Shown here: piece after piece, positions 1-8,718 of the stretch
Position numbering within the stretch: the first letter of the stretch is position 1
How the letters are laid out: each line of letters begins with the position of its first letter
NCBI GenBank assembly: GCA_004298045.1
Contig: SCRM01000010.1
Coordinates: forward strand, 186,001-250,000
Length of the DNA stretch: 64,000 bases
Reading direction: 5' to 3'
Origin: Rhodanobacter sp.
GTDB taxonomy: Bacteria; Pseudomonadota; Gammaproteobacteria; Xanthomonadales; Rhodanobacteraceae
Made by a program: the position numbers and the translations under genes
Notes under the pieces: generated by a model
What the model was told of the DNA's origin: nothing
Seen by the model: the letters and a program-made list of their open reading frames with translations, nothing else
Databases searched by the model: none

Positions 1-1
1 G

Positions 2-151
2 GTGAACGTGCCCCATCGCGGCGTGCCCGACCGCGTACTCGCCATCGACCAGCGCACGCTCAACGCGGTGTCGATCGGTTTCCTTGCCGGCCTGCCTGCG
101 CTGCTGCTGGCGGTCGGCGGGTGGATCGCATGGCGGCGCCGGCGGCGATGA
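2..151 (+). CDS. C-terminal end of a GldG-family ABC-transport auxiliary protein (partial)
   Basis: The reading frame is open from the window edge and ends in TGA. It encodes 49 residues: a short soluble stretch, one hydrophobic helix (about residues 23-43 of the visible part) and a terminal run of five arginines, which suggests a membrane anchor with a positively charged cytoplasmic tail. The immediately overlapping next gene is a DUF4340 protein. That pairing is typical of the uncharacterised 'gliding-motility-like' ABC exporter operons (GldF/GldG plus DUF4340). The family call therefore rests on context and the C-terminal anchor only; the bulk of the gene lies outside the window. Confidence 0.6.
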   Translation: MNVPHRGVPDRVLAIDQRTLNAVSIGFLAGLPALLLAVGGWIAWRRRRR

Positions 152-633
152 AACGCGCGGCACGCACACGCCTCGTGATGCTGGCCGCCGTCGCGACCCT
201 GGTCGCGCTTGCCACCTGGCAGTGGCGGCACGACGCCGCGCGCGCACCAGGCACCTTGCTTGCGCTCAACCCCACTTCGGTCACCCGAGTCGCGCTCACG
301 TTGGGAACCGCCGTGCCGCGGCAGTGGACGCAGCGGGACGGCCACTGGTACACCAACAACGGCCAGCGTGCCGACGATCGCTACGTGAATGGCCTCGTCG
401 CCACGGCCGCCGCGCCGGTACTCGAATGGCGCGCACTGGCGGATTTCGCCCCGGCAAAGATCGGCCTCGCACCAGCGCAGTCCGTACTCACCCTGGACGG
501 CCACGTGCTGCGCTTCGGCGCCATGTCGGCCACCGGCCCGCAATGCTACGTGCAGGTCGGCAACCGCGTCGCACTGGTCTCCCTGCGCTACCAGCCGCGT
601 CCACCCGCGCCCAAGCACGTCGAGCTGCACTGA
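148..633 (+). CDS. DUF4340 domain-containing protein
   Basis: Encodes 161 residues with an N-terminal membrane helix (about residues 8-27, following MKRAARTR) and a periplasmic-looking remainder, ending in KHVELH. It resembles short members of DUF4340, which accompany GldG-type ABC transporter subunits; their biochemical role is not established. The start is the ATG at 148, which overlaps the preceding stop (ATGA). A GTG 27 bases upstream is in frame but would run into the previous gene. The stop overlaps the mutM start (TGATG), so the three genes are probably co-transcribed. Family assignment is by overall pattern and context. Confidence 0.7.
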   Translation: MKRAARTRLVMLAAVATLVALATWQWRHDAARAPGTLLALNPTSVTRVALTLGTAVPRQWTQRDGHWYTNNGQRADDRYVNGLVATAAAPVLEWRALADFAPAKIGLAPAQSVLTLDGHVLRFGAMSATGPQCYVQVGNRVALVSLRYQPRPPAPKHVELH

Positions 634-1460
634 TGCCCGAGCTGCCCGAAGTCGAAACCGCCCGGCGCGGGCTCGAGCCACATCTCGTCGGCCGCCGCGT
701 CACCGCCGTCGTGCTGCGCCGGCGCAACCTGCGCTGGCCGATTCCGCGTGAAGTGGAAACCCTGCTGCCCGGCCAGCGCATCGACGCGGTCGAGCGCCGC
801 GCGAAATACCTCCTGCTGCACACGCCCGTCGGCAGCGCGCTGCTGCACCTGGGCATGAGCGGCATGTTGCGCATCCTGCCGCCGGACACGCCGATCGGCC
901 CGCACGACCACGTGGATATCGCACTTGCGCGCGGCGCCCACGAGGGCCCGCGCGTGCTGCGCTTCACCGACCCGCGCCGCTTCGGCTGCCTGCTCTGGCA
1001 GCCACCCGGCAGCGGGCATCCCCTGCTCGCTCACCTCGGCCCCGAACCGCTCACCGATGCGTTCGACGGCGACCTCTTGTGGCGCGCCTCGCGCGGCCAC
1101 ACCGCCGCGGTCAAAAGCTTTTTGATGGACAACGCGGTCGTGGTCGGCGTGGGCAACATCTACGCCGGCGAGTCCCTGTTCGCCGCCGGCATCGACCCAC
1201 GCCGCGCCGCCGGCCGCGTTTCCCGCGAGCGTTACGCGGTACTCGCCCGCGAAGTCAAGCGCATCCTTGCCTACGCGATCGAACGCGGGGGCACCACCTT
1301 GCGCGATTTCCTCCGCCCCGATGGTGGGCCGGGTTATTTTTTCCGCGAGCTGATGGTCTACGGCCGCACCGGCGAACCATGCAAGGTATGCGGCACGCCG
1401 ATCCGCCACACCGTCACCGGCCAGCGCTCCACGTTCTGGTGCCCACACTGCCAGCGCTGA
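633..1460 (+). CDS. mutM: Formamidopyrimidine-DNA glycosylase (Fpg/MutM)
   Basis: Encodes 275 residues, the usual Fpg length. This bifunctional base-excision repair enzyme removes oxidised purines such as 8-oxoguanine and cleaves the abasic site. The mature N-terminus PELPEVET carries the catalytic Pro and Glu. The helix-two-turn-helix region includes [11 protein letters not shown]. The C-terminus has the four-cysteine zinc finger (CKVCGTP...FWCPHC) that contacts DNA. The start ATG overlaps the stop of the DUF4340 gene by one base, so translation is likely coupled. A REP-like palindrome lies just downstream. The identification is unambiguous. Confidence 0.97.
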   Translation: MPELPEVETARRGLEPHLVGRRVTAVVLRRRNLRWPIPREVETLLPGQRIDAVERRAKYLLLHTPVGSALLHLGMSGMLRILPPDTPIGPHDHVDIALARGAHEGPRVLRFTDPRRFGCLLWQPPGSGHPLLAHLGPEPLTDAFDGDLLWRASRGHTAAVKSFLMDNAVVVGVGNIYAGESLFAAGIDPRRAAGRVSRERYAVLAREVKRILAYAIERGGTTLRDFLRPDGGPGYFFRELMVYGRTGEPCKVCGTPIRHTVTGQRSTFWCPHCQR

Positions 1461-1473
1461 AAGTCGCCCATAT

Positions 1474-1540
1474 AGGTCGGGCTTCAGCCCGACGGCGACC
1501 GCGCCAAAAGCCTCGTCGGGATGCATCCCGCCCCACGGGC
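1474..1540. repeat. REP-like palindromic element downstream of mutM
   Basis: Two small palindromes sit close together. The first has arms gtcgggc (1476-1482) and gcccgac (1487-1493) around ttca. The second is the perfect palindrome gggatgcatccc (1518-1529). The first motif recurs at about 14038, 19338 and 37375, always in intergenic DNA next to a stop codon, which is the distribution expected of REP elements. Confidence 0.6.
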
Positions 1541-1581
1541 CTTGCGCACAAGGCCTCGGTCCGGCCACGGCGTAGCGCCCG

Positions 1582-1587
1582 TACAAT
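1582..1587 (+). promoter_or_regulatory. Possible -10 box (TACAAT)
   Basis: TACAAT lies 23 bases before the ATG at 1611. No convincing -35 hexamer stands 16-18 bases upstream, so this is a weak call based on the hexamer and its position. Confidence 0.3.
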
Positions 1588-1610
1588 GCACACTTCTCGA
1601 AGGACTTCCC

Positions 1611-2048
1611 ATGCGCCTCATCCTGTTTCGCCTGATCGCCATCCTGGAGATTGCCGGCGGTTTTTACGGCTTTGTGCGCCGGCTGCAGCAATTGCTGGCG
1701 TCGGGTTTTGCGCACGGGTCGATCACGGCGGTGCTGGCGCTGGCGGCGTATGCGTTCGTGCTGGTGGCGGGCGTGCTGCTGCTGGAAAACAGCGAGCGTG
1801 GTATCCGTTTTTCGCGCTGGGCGCAGCTGCTGCAGCTGCCGCTCATCGCCACGCCGCTGCTGAGCTACGCGGTGCACTGCGGCGGCTACGTCAACGTGTA
1901 TGCGCTGCTGCGGCTGCCGTTGGCGCCGGGCATCGACTGGCACTTTGGCAGTGAGGGGTTCGTGCTGGCGGTCGGTGGGCCGGCGGCGGCGCGGCTGGGC
2001 CTCAACCTGCTGGCGCTGCTGTCGTGGCTGGTGCTGAAACTGCGGTAG
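1611..2048 (+). CDS. Small integral membrane protein, unknown function
   Basis: Encodes 145 mostly hydrophobic residues with about four predicted membrane helices: roughly residues 3-20, 33-55, 64-85 and 120-143. A charged SERG loop lies between helices two and three, and the protein ends LVLKLR. I do not recognise a family. The ATG at 1611 was chosen because an AAGGAC-like ribosome-binding sequence precedes it by about six bases and the hydrophobic sequence begins directly there; the upstream in-frame extension is Arg/Pro-rich and unlikely to be coding. It stands alone between mutM and the convergent histidine kinase gene. Confidence 0.7.
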   Translation: MRLILFRLIAILEIAGGFYGFVRRLQQLLASGFAHGSITAVLALAAYAFVLVAGVLLLENSERGIRFSRWAQLLQLPLIATPLLSYAVHCGGYVNVYALLRLPLAPGIDWHFGSEGFVLAVGGPAAARLGLNLLALLSWLVLKLR

Positions 2049-2099
2049 GCGACGACTGCGGAACCACCCGGCGCGCCGGGCAACCACCGCCGCGAACGA

Positions 2100-3383
2100 T
2101 CACGCAAACACGATGCTGGCGATGGCGCCGTTGGTGCCTGCGCGCGGACGCATCGACACGTGCCAGCCATAGAGGTCGCACAGCCGGCGCACGATGGCGA
2201 GACCCAGGCCCGCGCCGCTGCCGCCGGCCCCTTCGCCGCGCACGCCGCGCTGGAACAGGCGTTCGGCATCCTCCGGCTTGATGCCGGGGCCGGTGTCGAC
2301 CACTTCGACCCGGTCGGCGCTCACCTCCACCCGCACGCTGCCTTCGAGCGTGTACTTGATGGCGTTGCCGATGAGGTTGGTCAGCGCCACCGACAGCACC
2401 GAAGCCGGAGCGTTGATGCTGAGCGGCACCGTGGCCTCCAGCTCGATCACCAGCGGCTTGCCGCGCACCTGCGGGCGCTGGCTTTCGATCACGTCGGCGG
2501 CCACCTTGGCCACCTCGGTGGTTTCGCCGCGCGTCGGTCCGCGGCGCTCGGCGCGCGACAGCAGCAGCAGCGCCTCGATCAGCTCGGTCGCCTGGCGCGA
2601 GGCGCGCTCGATGCGCTTCAGGCGCTCAGCCAGTTTCGGCGTGAGATCGGGCGAACCCTGCAACAGCTCGGTGGTGCTGGCGATGACGGCGAGCGGCGTG
2701 CGCAACTCGTGGCTCACGTCGGAGTTGAACTCGCGGTCGTGCTCGACCATCGCGGTGAGCCGCACCGAGTATTCGTCCAGCGCATGCGCCAGCTCGCCGA
2801 CCTCGTCGTCGGCAAAGTTCTGCGCCAGCGGCTCGGCCTTGCCGGCCTTGCGGAAATCGCGGATGCGCTGCGCCAGGAGCGTCACCGGCTTCAGCACCTT
2901 GCGCGACAACCACAGGCCGATCGCCAGCGAGAGCAGGCTGAACAGCAACACCGAAAACACCAGCGAGGTGATGAGCTGGCGCTTGCCGAGATCCTCGCGG
3001 CTGATGTCGTAGCGCACGAAGCCGATGATGCCGTCCTGGCGCCGCACCGCCAGCTTGTAGTGGCGCGCCCGCCCATTGGCATCGACGTCGTGCATGTCGT
3101 ACACGCCGGTGGCGAGATCCTGCCAGGCAAGCGGCGCCTTGTAGATCGTGCGGTCGCTCCACATCCAGGCGTCGATCAGCTCCGAGGTGGCGGGCTGGCC
3201 GGGGTGGTGGATGACCTTGTTGACCGCCTGATCCACGTCGTGCTGGAGGGCGGTGACCACCAGCTGGTTCTCGACCTTGGCGCGCACGTACAACGACGCA
3301 GCGGCAAACAGCACGCTGAGGCCGAGGCCGAACAGCGCGAACGAGAGGACCAGGCGGAACCGCAGCTTACGCCTGGACTGCAT
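2100..3383 (-). CDS. HAMP-type sensor histidine kinase
   Basis: Encodes 427 residues. Membrane helices at about 10-33 and 137-160 flank a periplasmic sensor region of roughly 100 residues. A HAMP-like linker follows, then the dimerisation/phosphoacceptor box DVSHELRTPLAV with His225, and a catalytic ATPase domain with N-box (NLIGNAIKY), G1 (VVDTGPGI) and G2 (GAGLGLAIV) motifs. It should autophosphorylate and pass phosphate to the response regulator whose gene overlaps its own start by 17 bases. The ATG at 3383 is preferred over one 30 bases upstream because the membrane segment begins about ten residues in. The signal is unknown. The pair resembles ColR/ColS of Xanthomonas in gene order and receiver sequence, but that is recollection, not alignment. 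Confidence 0.93.
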   Translation of the reverse strand: MQSRRKLRFRLVLSFALFGLGLSVLFAAASLYVRAKVENQLVVTALQHDVDQAVNKVIHHPGQPATSELIDAWMWSDRTIYKAPLAWQDLATGVYDMHDVDANGRARHYKLAVRRQDGIIGFVRYDISREDLGKRQLITSLVFSVLLFSLLSLAIGLWLSRKVLKPVTLLAQRIRDFRKAGKAEPLAQNFADDEVGELAHALDEYSVRLTAMVEHDREFNSDVSHELRTPLAVIASTTELLQGSPDLTPKLAERLKRIERASRQATELIEALLLLSRAERRGPTRGETTEVAKVAADVIESQRPQVRGKPLVIELEATVPLSINAPASVLSVALTNLIGNAIKYTLEGSVRVEVSADRVEVVDTGPGIKPEDAERLFQRGVRGEGAGGSGAGLGLAIVRRLCDLYGWHVSMRPRAGTNGAIASIVFA

Positions 3384-4053
3384 CCGGCTCGACCATGCGG
3401 TAACCGATGCCATGCCGGGTGTGGATCAGCGGCTGGTCGAACGGCTTGTCGATCGCCGCGCGCAGGCCGTGGATATGCACGCGCAGCGAATCGGAATCGG
3501 GCAGCTCCTCGCCCCACACTTTCTGTTCCAGATCCTGTCGGGTCACCACCGACGGGCTGGCTTCCATCAGCGCCTGCAAAAGTTTCAGGCCGATCGGGTT
3601 GAGCTGGATCGCCTTGCCGGCGCGGTTCACCGTGAGCGTGTCGAGGTTGAACGTGAGGTCGGCCACCTTGAGCACCCGGCTTTGCGGGCCCTTGCCGCGA
3701 CGCGCCAGCACTTCGAGCCGGGCGCACAGCTCGGCCAGCGCGAACGGCTTGGTCATGTAGTCGTCGGCGCCGGATTCGAAGCCGGTGAGTTTCTGCTCCA
3801 GCGCATCGCGCGCGGTGAGCATCAGGATCGGCGTCTGCTTGTGCGCCTCGTGGCGCAGTTTTTTTGCCACCTCGATGCCGTCCAGGCCGGGCAGGGTGAG
3901 GTCGAGCACGATCACGTCGAAATCGTTCACCACCGCGAGGTGCAGCCCGGTGACGCCGTCGCCGGCGAAATCCACCACGCTGCCACGGTCTTCAAGATAG
4001 TCGCCAATGTTGGTGGCGATATCGCTGTTGTCTTCAATCACCAGTACGCGCAT
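3367..4053 (-). CDS. OmpR/PhoB-family response regulator
   Basis: Encodes 228 residues. The N-terminal receiver domain has acidic residues in IEDN, phospho-acceptor Asp51 (VIVLDLTLPGLDG), a conserved Thr/Ser region (LMLTARD) and Lys in DDYMTKPF. It is followed by a winged-helix DNA-binding domain ending in GIGYRMVEPDAVQA. It is the partner of the overlapping histidine kinase and lies first in the pair. The ATG at 4053 starts exactly at the receiver sequence MRVLVIED; the longer upstream frame runs into non-coding DNA containing the rimK terminator. Similarity to ColR is suspected but not proven. Confidence 0.94.
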   Translation of the reverse strand: MRVLVIEDNSDIATNIGDYLEDRGSVVDFAGDGVTGLHLAVVNDFDVIVLDLTLPGLDGIEVAKKLRHEAHKQTPILMLTARDALEQKLTGFESGADDYMTKPFALAELCARLEVLARRGKGPQSRVLKVADLTFNLDTLTVNRAGKAIQLNPIGLKLLQALMEASPSVVTRQDLEQKVWGEELPDSDSLRVHIHGLRAAIDKPFDQPLIHTRHGIGYRMVEPDAVQA

Positions 4054-4135
4054 GGCACCGCTCCGCGCCACCGCCGGCGAAGGGCCGGCAACCTTGCCAA
4101 GCTTAACATTTGCCGCGCCTGCGACCGGCCGCAAG

Positions 4136-4179
4136 AAAAAACCCGGATGCCACGGACACTTGCCGTGGCATCCGGGTTT
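4136..4179 (-). terminator. Rho-independent terminator of rimK
   Basis: A perfect 17-bp inverted repeat (arms 4139-4155 and 4163-4179, seven-base loop). Read on the minus strand the stem is followed by a run of T (the A-run at 4136-4141 on the plus strand). It lies between the rimK stop and the response-regulator start, so it separates two minus-strand units. Confidence 0.85.
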
Positions 4180-4280
4180 GAGTTGGTACCCGTCACCGTC
4201 ATCCATCGTTGCCGAACCCTGCGGCACGCCATGGGAAATCGACAGCGCGGTTTTATACGGACGACCGGGTTACACGCGGG

Positions 4281-5204
4281 TTAACCCGATGTCAGCGTGG
4301 TGCCGGTGCGTCGCCGCGTACACACCTTGGCCGCCACCTTGGCCTGCAGCAGCTCGATCACGGCGCCGGCCACGTCCACGCCGGTGGCCGTCTCGATGCC
4401 TTCGAGCCCCGGCGAGGCGTTGACTTCAAGCACCAGCGGCCCGTGCGCCGAGCGCAACAGATCGACACCGGCAACCCCGAGGCCGAGCACGCCGGCCGCA
4501 CGCACGGCCATGTCGGTTTCCGCGGCATTCAGCGTCACCGCCACCGCGCTGCCGCCGCGGTGCAAGTTGGCGCGAAAGTCGCCGGCACCCGCCTCGCGCT
4601 GCATCGCCGCCACCACCCGGCCACCGACCACCAGGCAGCGCAGGTCGCAGCCGTTCGCCTCGGCAATGAACTGCTGCACGAGGAAATTGGCGTACAGCCC
4701 ACGAAACGCCTCGATCACGCTTTGCGAAGCCGCGCGTTTTTCGGCCAGCACCACGCCGGTGCCCTGGCTGCCCTCGTTGAGCTTGATGACGTGCGGCGGG
4801 TCGCCGAGCAGCGCCAGCAGATCCTCGGTGTCGTCCGGGTTGTCGCCAAATACCGTCACCGGCATCGCGATGCCCTGCGCGGCCAGCATCTGCAGGCTGC
4901 GCAACTTGTCGCGCGCACGCAGCACGGCGTCGGAGGGGTTGGGCGTGTACACCCCCATCATTTCGAGTTGGCGCAGCACGGCCGTGCCGTAGAACGTGCT
5001 TTGCGTGCTGATGCGCGGAATCGCCGCGTCGATGTCGCGCACCGGCTTGCCCTGGTAGCGGATGGCCGCGTTGCCCGGCGCCACGCGTACATAACAGCGC
5101 AGCGGGTCGAGCACGCGCACGGTGTGGCCGCGTGAACGACCGGCTTCCACCAGCCGTCGGGTCGAATACAGCCGCGCGTTGCGCGAAAGAATGGCGATCT
5201 TCAT
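4281..5204 (-). CDS. rimK: RimK, ribosomal protein S6 alpha-L-glutamate ligase
   Basis: Encodes 307 residues, an ATP-grasp ligase that adds glutamate residues to the C-terminus of ribosomal protein S6 (and can form poly-alpha-glutamate in E. coli). Family landmarks match E. coli RimK closely: the start [15 protein letters not shown], the central ATP-grasp region with [26 protein letters not shown], and the metal/ATP-binding [15 protein letters not shown]. The C-terminus is slightly different, with an Arg/Thr-rich tail. It stands alone: a tRNA gene lies upstream on the same strand and a strong terminator lies downstream. Confidence 0.95.
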   Translation of the reverse strand: MKIAILSRNARLYSTRRLVEAGRSRGHTVRVLDPLRCYVRVAPGNAAIRYQGKPVRDIDAAIPRISTQSTFYGTAVLRQLEMMGVYTPNPSDAVLRARDKLRSLQMLAAQGIAMPVTVFGDNPDDTEDLLALLGDPPHVIKLNEGSQGTGVVLAEKRAASQSVIEAFRGLYANFLVQQFIAEANGCDLRCLVVGGRVVAAMQREAGAGDFRANLHRGGSAVAVTLNAAETDMAVRAAGVLGLGVAGVDLLRSAHGPLVLEVNASPGLEGIETATGVDVAGAVIELLQAKVAAKVCTRRRTGTTLTSG

Positions 5205-5250
5205 CGGCGCCGCACGATCACCAGAGGCCGCAAGCCGCGGTCGGGGAAGA

Positions 5251-5324
5251 TGGAGCGGGCGAAGGGAATCGAACCCTCGTCAGTAGCTTGGGAAGCTACA
5301 GCTCTGCCATTGAGCTACGCCCGC
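5251..5324 (-). tRNA. glyU: tRNA-Gly, anticodon CCC
   Basis: A 74-nt cloverleaf on the minus strand with the 3' CCA encoded. The acceptor stem is GCGGGCG/CGCCCGC. The anticodon stem GTAGC/GCTAC surrounds the loop TTCCCAA, so the anticodon is CCC (reads GGG). The T-arm contains TTCGATT. The sequence is very close to E. coli glyU. No integrase or att-like duplication is visible beside it. Confidence 0.96.
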
Positions 5325-5514
5325 TGGGGCTTGCGGATGGTAACCGGGATGCGGCGCCGTGGGAATCGCCGCGCGCGGATGAACCGCAGTTGGCCGCACG
5401 CCGTCCGCCGGCTGAATCGCCACGCGGGTACGCGGTCGGCAACGCGGCGCAGCGCGCGCGCTTGCGCATAATCGGCACACCGCCACCCGCTTCGCGGGAA
5501 CCCGGAGAGACCCG
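5325..5514. other. Intergenic, glyU to the FecR/DUF6600 gene
   Basis: About 190 bases without a convincing ORF. The only visible signal is CATAAT at 5467-5472, a possible -10 box 42 bases before the next ATG. The region would also hold the divergent promoter of the tRNA gene, which I cannot pinpoint. Confidence 0.4.
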
Positions 5515-7860
5515 ATGCGCCTACCGTCCCCTGCCTCCACCTTGCGCCGGCGTGCGCTGCCGTGGCTGGCGACGTTGCTGCTGCTGGCCGGCGCGACGCT
5601 GGCGCATGCGCAATCCACGGCAGATGCTGCACCGCCGGATCGCGTCGCGCGCCTGGCCTACATTTCTGGCGACCTCGGCCTGCTGCCGGCCGGCGGCCGC
5701 AACTGGGGCGACGCGGACATCAACCGCCCGCTGACCACCGGCGACAAGCTCTCCACCGCCAACGACTCGCGCGCCGAGCTGGAGCTGGGCGGCGGCACGC
5801 TGCGCATGGCTGGCAATACCGACTTCGGCATGTTGAACCTCAGCGACAGCATCGCCCAGGTCGAGCTCACCCGCGGCACGCTGAACCTCGCCGTGCGCCG
5901 GCTTGACCAGGGCCAGAGCTACGAGATCGACACCCCGACCCTGGCGCTGGTGGTGACCCAGCCGGGCAATTTCCGCATCGACGTGGACAGCGACGGCCAC
6001 GGCACGCAGGTGACGGTGTTCGACGGACAGGCCACGGTGTACGGCGAAAACAACGCGCAGCGCGATGTGCTTGCCGGCCGGCACTACCAGTTCGACGACG
6101 CCTCGCTCGGCGCGCTGATGATCACCGAGATCCAGGGCGAGGATGCGTTCGACGCGTGGTGCGATGCGCGCAACCAGCGCTATGAGCGGTCACGCACGCG
6201 ACGCTACGTGTCCGCCGACATGGTCGGTGCACAGGATCTCGACCAATACGGCGACTGGCAGACCACCGCCGAGTACGGCGCGGTGTGGTATCCGCGGGCG
6301 ATGCCAGTGGGCTGGGCGCCGTACCGCTACGGCCACTGGGCGTGGATTGCGCCGTGGGGCTGGACCTGGGTGGATGCCTCGCCCTGGGGCTTCGCGCCCT
6401 ACCACTACGGCCGCTGGGCGGTGATCGGCGGCGCCTGGGGCTGGGTGCCCGGCCCGATCTTCGTGCGCCCGGTGTATGCGCCCGCACTGGTCGCCTTCGT
6501 CGGCGGTGGCGGCTGGAGCGTCGGAATCGGCATCGGCGCCGCGCCGGTCGGCTGGTTCCCGCTCGGCCCGGGCGAGATCTACAACCCTTGGTACCACGTG
6601 GATCGTGGCTACTACCAGCGCGTGAACATCACCAACATCTACGTGCACAACACCTACAACCGCACGGTGGTCATCAACAACATCGACCGCCAGTACAACG
6701 ATTACCGCAGCGGCCGGATGCCGCCCGACCGGCGCTACGCGAACCGCGGCAACGCGCACGGCTTCACCGCCATGCCCGGCAAGGATTTCGCCAGCGGGCA
6801 GCGCGTGGAGCGCGACCAGATGCGGATCGATCCACGCCAGCTCACTGCTGCACCGGTGCTGGCCCACGGCGTGACTGCGGTGCGCCCGACGCCGGCGAGC
6901 TTCACGCCAGCGCGCAACCCGCGGGCACGGCCGTTGCCCGTCGCGGACTTCCACCGCGACGTGGTTGCGCGCACGCCGCCGCCGGCTGCGCTCGCCGCCA
7001 CCCGCGCGCCCTTTGCGCCGGCCGCGATCCGGCCGGCCGGCGCCCCCGCCGCGCGCCCGTTCACCAATGTGCGGGTGCTGAACCCGCGCGCCACGGGGCG
7101 GGAGGACGCAAACGCGATGGATGCCTCGGCGCGCCCCGGCCGCCCCATGCCGCCACCCGCCGCGGAAGCTGCCCGTCCCACCGCGCAGCCCCCCGTCGCG
7201 CCGGCTCGTGCGTCGCGCCTGCCGGGTGAAACCGCCGTGCCGCTGTCGCCCGGTGCGCTGCCGTCATCGCGCTTTGCCCACCCGGACGAGTTGCCGCGCG
7301 GCATGCGCATGCGGCGTGCGGATGCCGCCGCACCGGCACCGGCGCCGCAACGCGCCGGCAACCTGGAGCACCCGGCACCGGCCATGAACGACCGCGCCCC
7401 GGCACCGGCGCAGCTGCCGCAAGGGCCGCGCATCGAACGCGCGACGCCGGCGGAAAACAGCGCCGACGCGGCGCGCTACCCGTCGCCGCGTTACGACGCC
7501 CCGCGCCCACAGCACGAGTCGATGCAGGATCAACGCGCCTTCAGGACACCCCGCCAAACCGATCCGCAAGGAGAACCCAACTACCCGCGCCCGGAGTCGG
7601 TTGCGCCGCGCAACGCCGCGTCACGGTACGAGTCCCCGCGCTTCCAGGAGCCCCCGCAAAAGGCGGCACCGCGCAACGAAGCGCCACGCTTCCAACAACC
7701 GCGCCAAGAGGCCGCGCCGCGTTACGAGGCTCCGCGCTTCCAGCAGCCGCCGCAAAACGCGCCGCCGCGGGAGGCGCCGCATCCGGCGGCACAACCGCGG
7801 CGGCACGCCGAACCAGCGCCCCGCAAGGTCAATCCCAAGCAGGACGAACAGCAACGTTGA
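5515..7860 (+). CDS. Large secreted FecR/DUF6600-type protein
   Basis: Encodes 781 residues. The N-terminal signal peptide (about 1-33) ends in LAHAQ. A FecR-like beta-rich domain spans about 45-210 (PLTTGDKLSTANDSRAELEL and following). A Trp/Tyr-rich DUF6600-like segment spans about 250-360, with repeated GHWAWIAPWGWTWV and YGRWAVIGGAWGWVPG motifs. A long low-complexity Pro/Ala/Arg tail runs from about 430 to the end and finishes with three tandem 16-residue units. It is most likely periplasmic or surface-exposed. FecR domains usually belong to anti-sigma regulators, but no sigma factor gene or cytoplasmic domain is present here, so a structural or envelope role is equally possible. Confidence 0.8.
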   Translation: MRLPSPASTLRRRALPWLATLLLLAGATLAHAQSTADAAPPDRVARLAYISGDLGLLPAGGRNWGDADINRPLTTGDKLSTANDSRAELELGGGTLRMAGNTDFGMLNLSDSIAQVELTRGTLNLAVRRLDQGQSYEIDTPTLALVVTQPGNFRIDVDSDGHGTQVTVFDGQATVYGENNAQRDVLAGRHYQFDDASLGALMITEIQGEDAFDAWCDARNQRYERSRTRRYVSADMVGAQDLDQYGDWQTTAEYGAVWYPRAMPVGWAPYRYGHWAWIAPWGWTWVDASPWGFAPYHYGRWAVIGGAWGWVPGPIFVRPVYAPALVAFVGGGGWSVGIGIGAAPVGWFPLGPGEIYNPWYHVDRGYYQRVNITNIYVHNTYNRTVVINNIDRQYNDYRSGRMPPDRRYANRGNAHGFTAMPGKDFASGQRVERDQMRIDPRQLTAAPVLAHGVTAVRPTPASFTPARNPRARPLPVADFHRDVVARTPPPAALAATRAPFAPAAIRPAGAPAARPFTNVRVLNPRATGREDANAMDASARPGRPMPPPAAEAARPTAQPPVAPARASRLPGETAVPLSPGALPSSRFAHPDELPRGMRMRRADAAAPAPAPQRAGNLEHPAPAMNDRAPAPAQLPQGPRIERATPAENSADAARYPSPRYDAPRPQHESMQDQRAFRTPRQTDPQGEPNYPRPESVAPRNAASRYESPRFQEPPQKAAPRNEAPRFQQPRQEAAPRYEAPRFQQPPQNAPPREAPHPAAQPRRHAEPAPRKVNPKQDEQQR
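7624..7767 (+). repeat. Three tandem 48-bp in-frame repeats
   Basis: Units at 7624-7671, 7672-7719 and 7720-7767 encode RYESPRFQEPPQKAAP, RNEAPRFQQPRQEAAP and RYEAPRFQQPPQNAPP, at residues 704-751 of the FecR/DUF6600 protein. Each unit is a multiple of three bases, so copy-number change would keep the frame. Confidence 0.85.
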
Positions 7861-7928
7861 GCGCACCACGCAGCCGGCTCCGGAAGGCCGGTCGCGTGGC
7901 GCGACGGCGGGCGCCGGGAGGGTATCGC

Positions 7929-7934
7929 TACAAT
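7929..7934 (+). promoter_or_regulatory. Possible -10 box (TACAAT) upstream of trmB
   Basis: TACAAT stands 65 bases before the trmB ATG in the context gctacaatgcgc. No good -35 is visible, so this is a weak call. Confidence 0.3.
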
Positions 7935-7999
7935 GCGCGCTCCCTTGGCGGGCCACCACGGCGCGCCATTGCCTCCGTTCCAGCGCCCCCTGTTCCCCG

Positions 8000-8704
8000 A
8001 TGACCGACGATACCCTGCCCCCCGCCCACCCGCGCCACATCCGCAGTTTCGTGCTGCGCGAGGGGCGCATGACCCCCGCGCAGCAACGCGCCTTCGAGGA
8101 TTACTGGACGCGCTACGGCATCGACTACACCGGCCGCGTGCAGGACTTCGCCGCGCACTTCGGTCGCCAGGCGCCGCTGGTGCTGGAGATCGGCTTCGGC
8201 AACGGCGAGGCGCTGGCGTGGGCGAGCGAGCACGACACCGCGCGCGATTTTCTCGGCGTCGAAGTGCACGGCCCCGGCGTCGGCCGCCTGATGAACACGC
8301 TGGCCGCACGCGATGCGCGCAACGTGCGCATCTACCGCCACGATGCGGTGGAAGTGCTGGAAAACGAGCTTGCCCCCGGCACCCTCAGCGAAGTGCGCAT
8401 CTGGTTCCCCGACCCGTGGCACAAGGCACGCCACCACAAGCGGCGCATCATCCAGCCCGAATTCGTCGCGCTGCTCGCCACCCGCGTGGCGCCCGGCGGC
8501 CTGCTGCACCTCGCCACCGACTGGCAGCCCTACGCCGAGCACATGCTGGAAACCCTCGAGGCCGCCCCCGACTGGCGCAACGCCACCGGCCCCGGCCAGT
8601 ACGCCGCCAAACCCGACTGGCGCATCGAAACCCGCTTCGAACGTCGCGGCCTTGCGCTCGGGCACGGGGTGCGGGATTTGCTGTATCGGCGCGTGGAGCC
8701 CTGA
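8000..8704 (+). CDS. trmB: tRNA (guanine-N7-)-methyltransferase TrmB
   Basis: Encodes 234 residues. TrmB forms m7G46 in the tRNA variable loop using S-adenosylmethionine. Motifs are the SAM-binding LVLEIGFGNGEAL, the internal region with VRIYRHDAVEVL, and the diagnostic WFPDPWHKARHHKRRI. The protein ends with the substrate-binding GHGVRDLLYRRV. The ATG at 8000 gives MTDDTLPPAHPRHIRSFVLR, the expected N-terminus; the 133-codon in-frame extension overlaps the FecR gene and is a shadow. The stop codon lies inside the loop of a 13-bp hairpin. Confidence 0.95.
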   Translation: MTDDTLPPAHPRHIRSFVLREGRMTPAQQRAFEDYWTRYGIDYTGRVQDFAAHFGRQAPLVLEIGFGNGEALAWASEHDTARDFLGVEVHGPGVGRLMNTLAARDARNVRIYRHDAVEVLENELAPGTLSEVRIWFPDPWHKARHHKRRIIQPEFVALLATRVAPGGLLHLATDWQPYAEHMLETLEAAPDWRNATGPGQYAAKPDWRIETRFERRGLALGHGVRDLLYRRVEP

Positions 8705-8718
8705 CGGCTCCACGCGCC
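8688..8718 (+). terminator. Hairpin across the trmB stop codon
   Basis: Arms ggcgcgtggagcc (8688-8700) and ggctccacgcgcc (8706-8718) pair perfectly over 13 bp with a five-base loop ctgac that contains the first two bases of the TGA at 8702-8704; the final A is also in the loop. There is no U-tract, so intrinsic termination is uncertain. It may protect the 3' end instead. Confidence 0.5.

Noticed and set aside
588-2087. 499-codon minus-strand frame across mutM and the small membrane gene
   Set aside because: Antisense shadow of mutM in high-GC DNA; Gln/Arg-rich composition without any motif.
2160-3602. 480-codon plus-strand frame over the histidine kinase gene
   Set aside because: Antisense shadow of a gene with clear kinase motifs; low-complexity His/Arg/Gln product.
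5205-5514. Genomic island integrated at the glycine tRNA gene
   Set aside because: No integrase, no duplicated tRNA 3' end, and flanking genes have normal composition.
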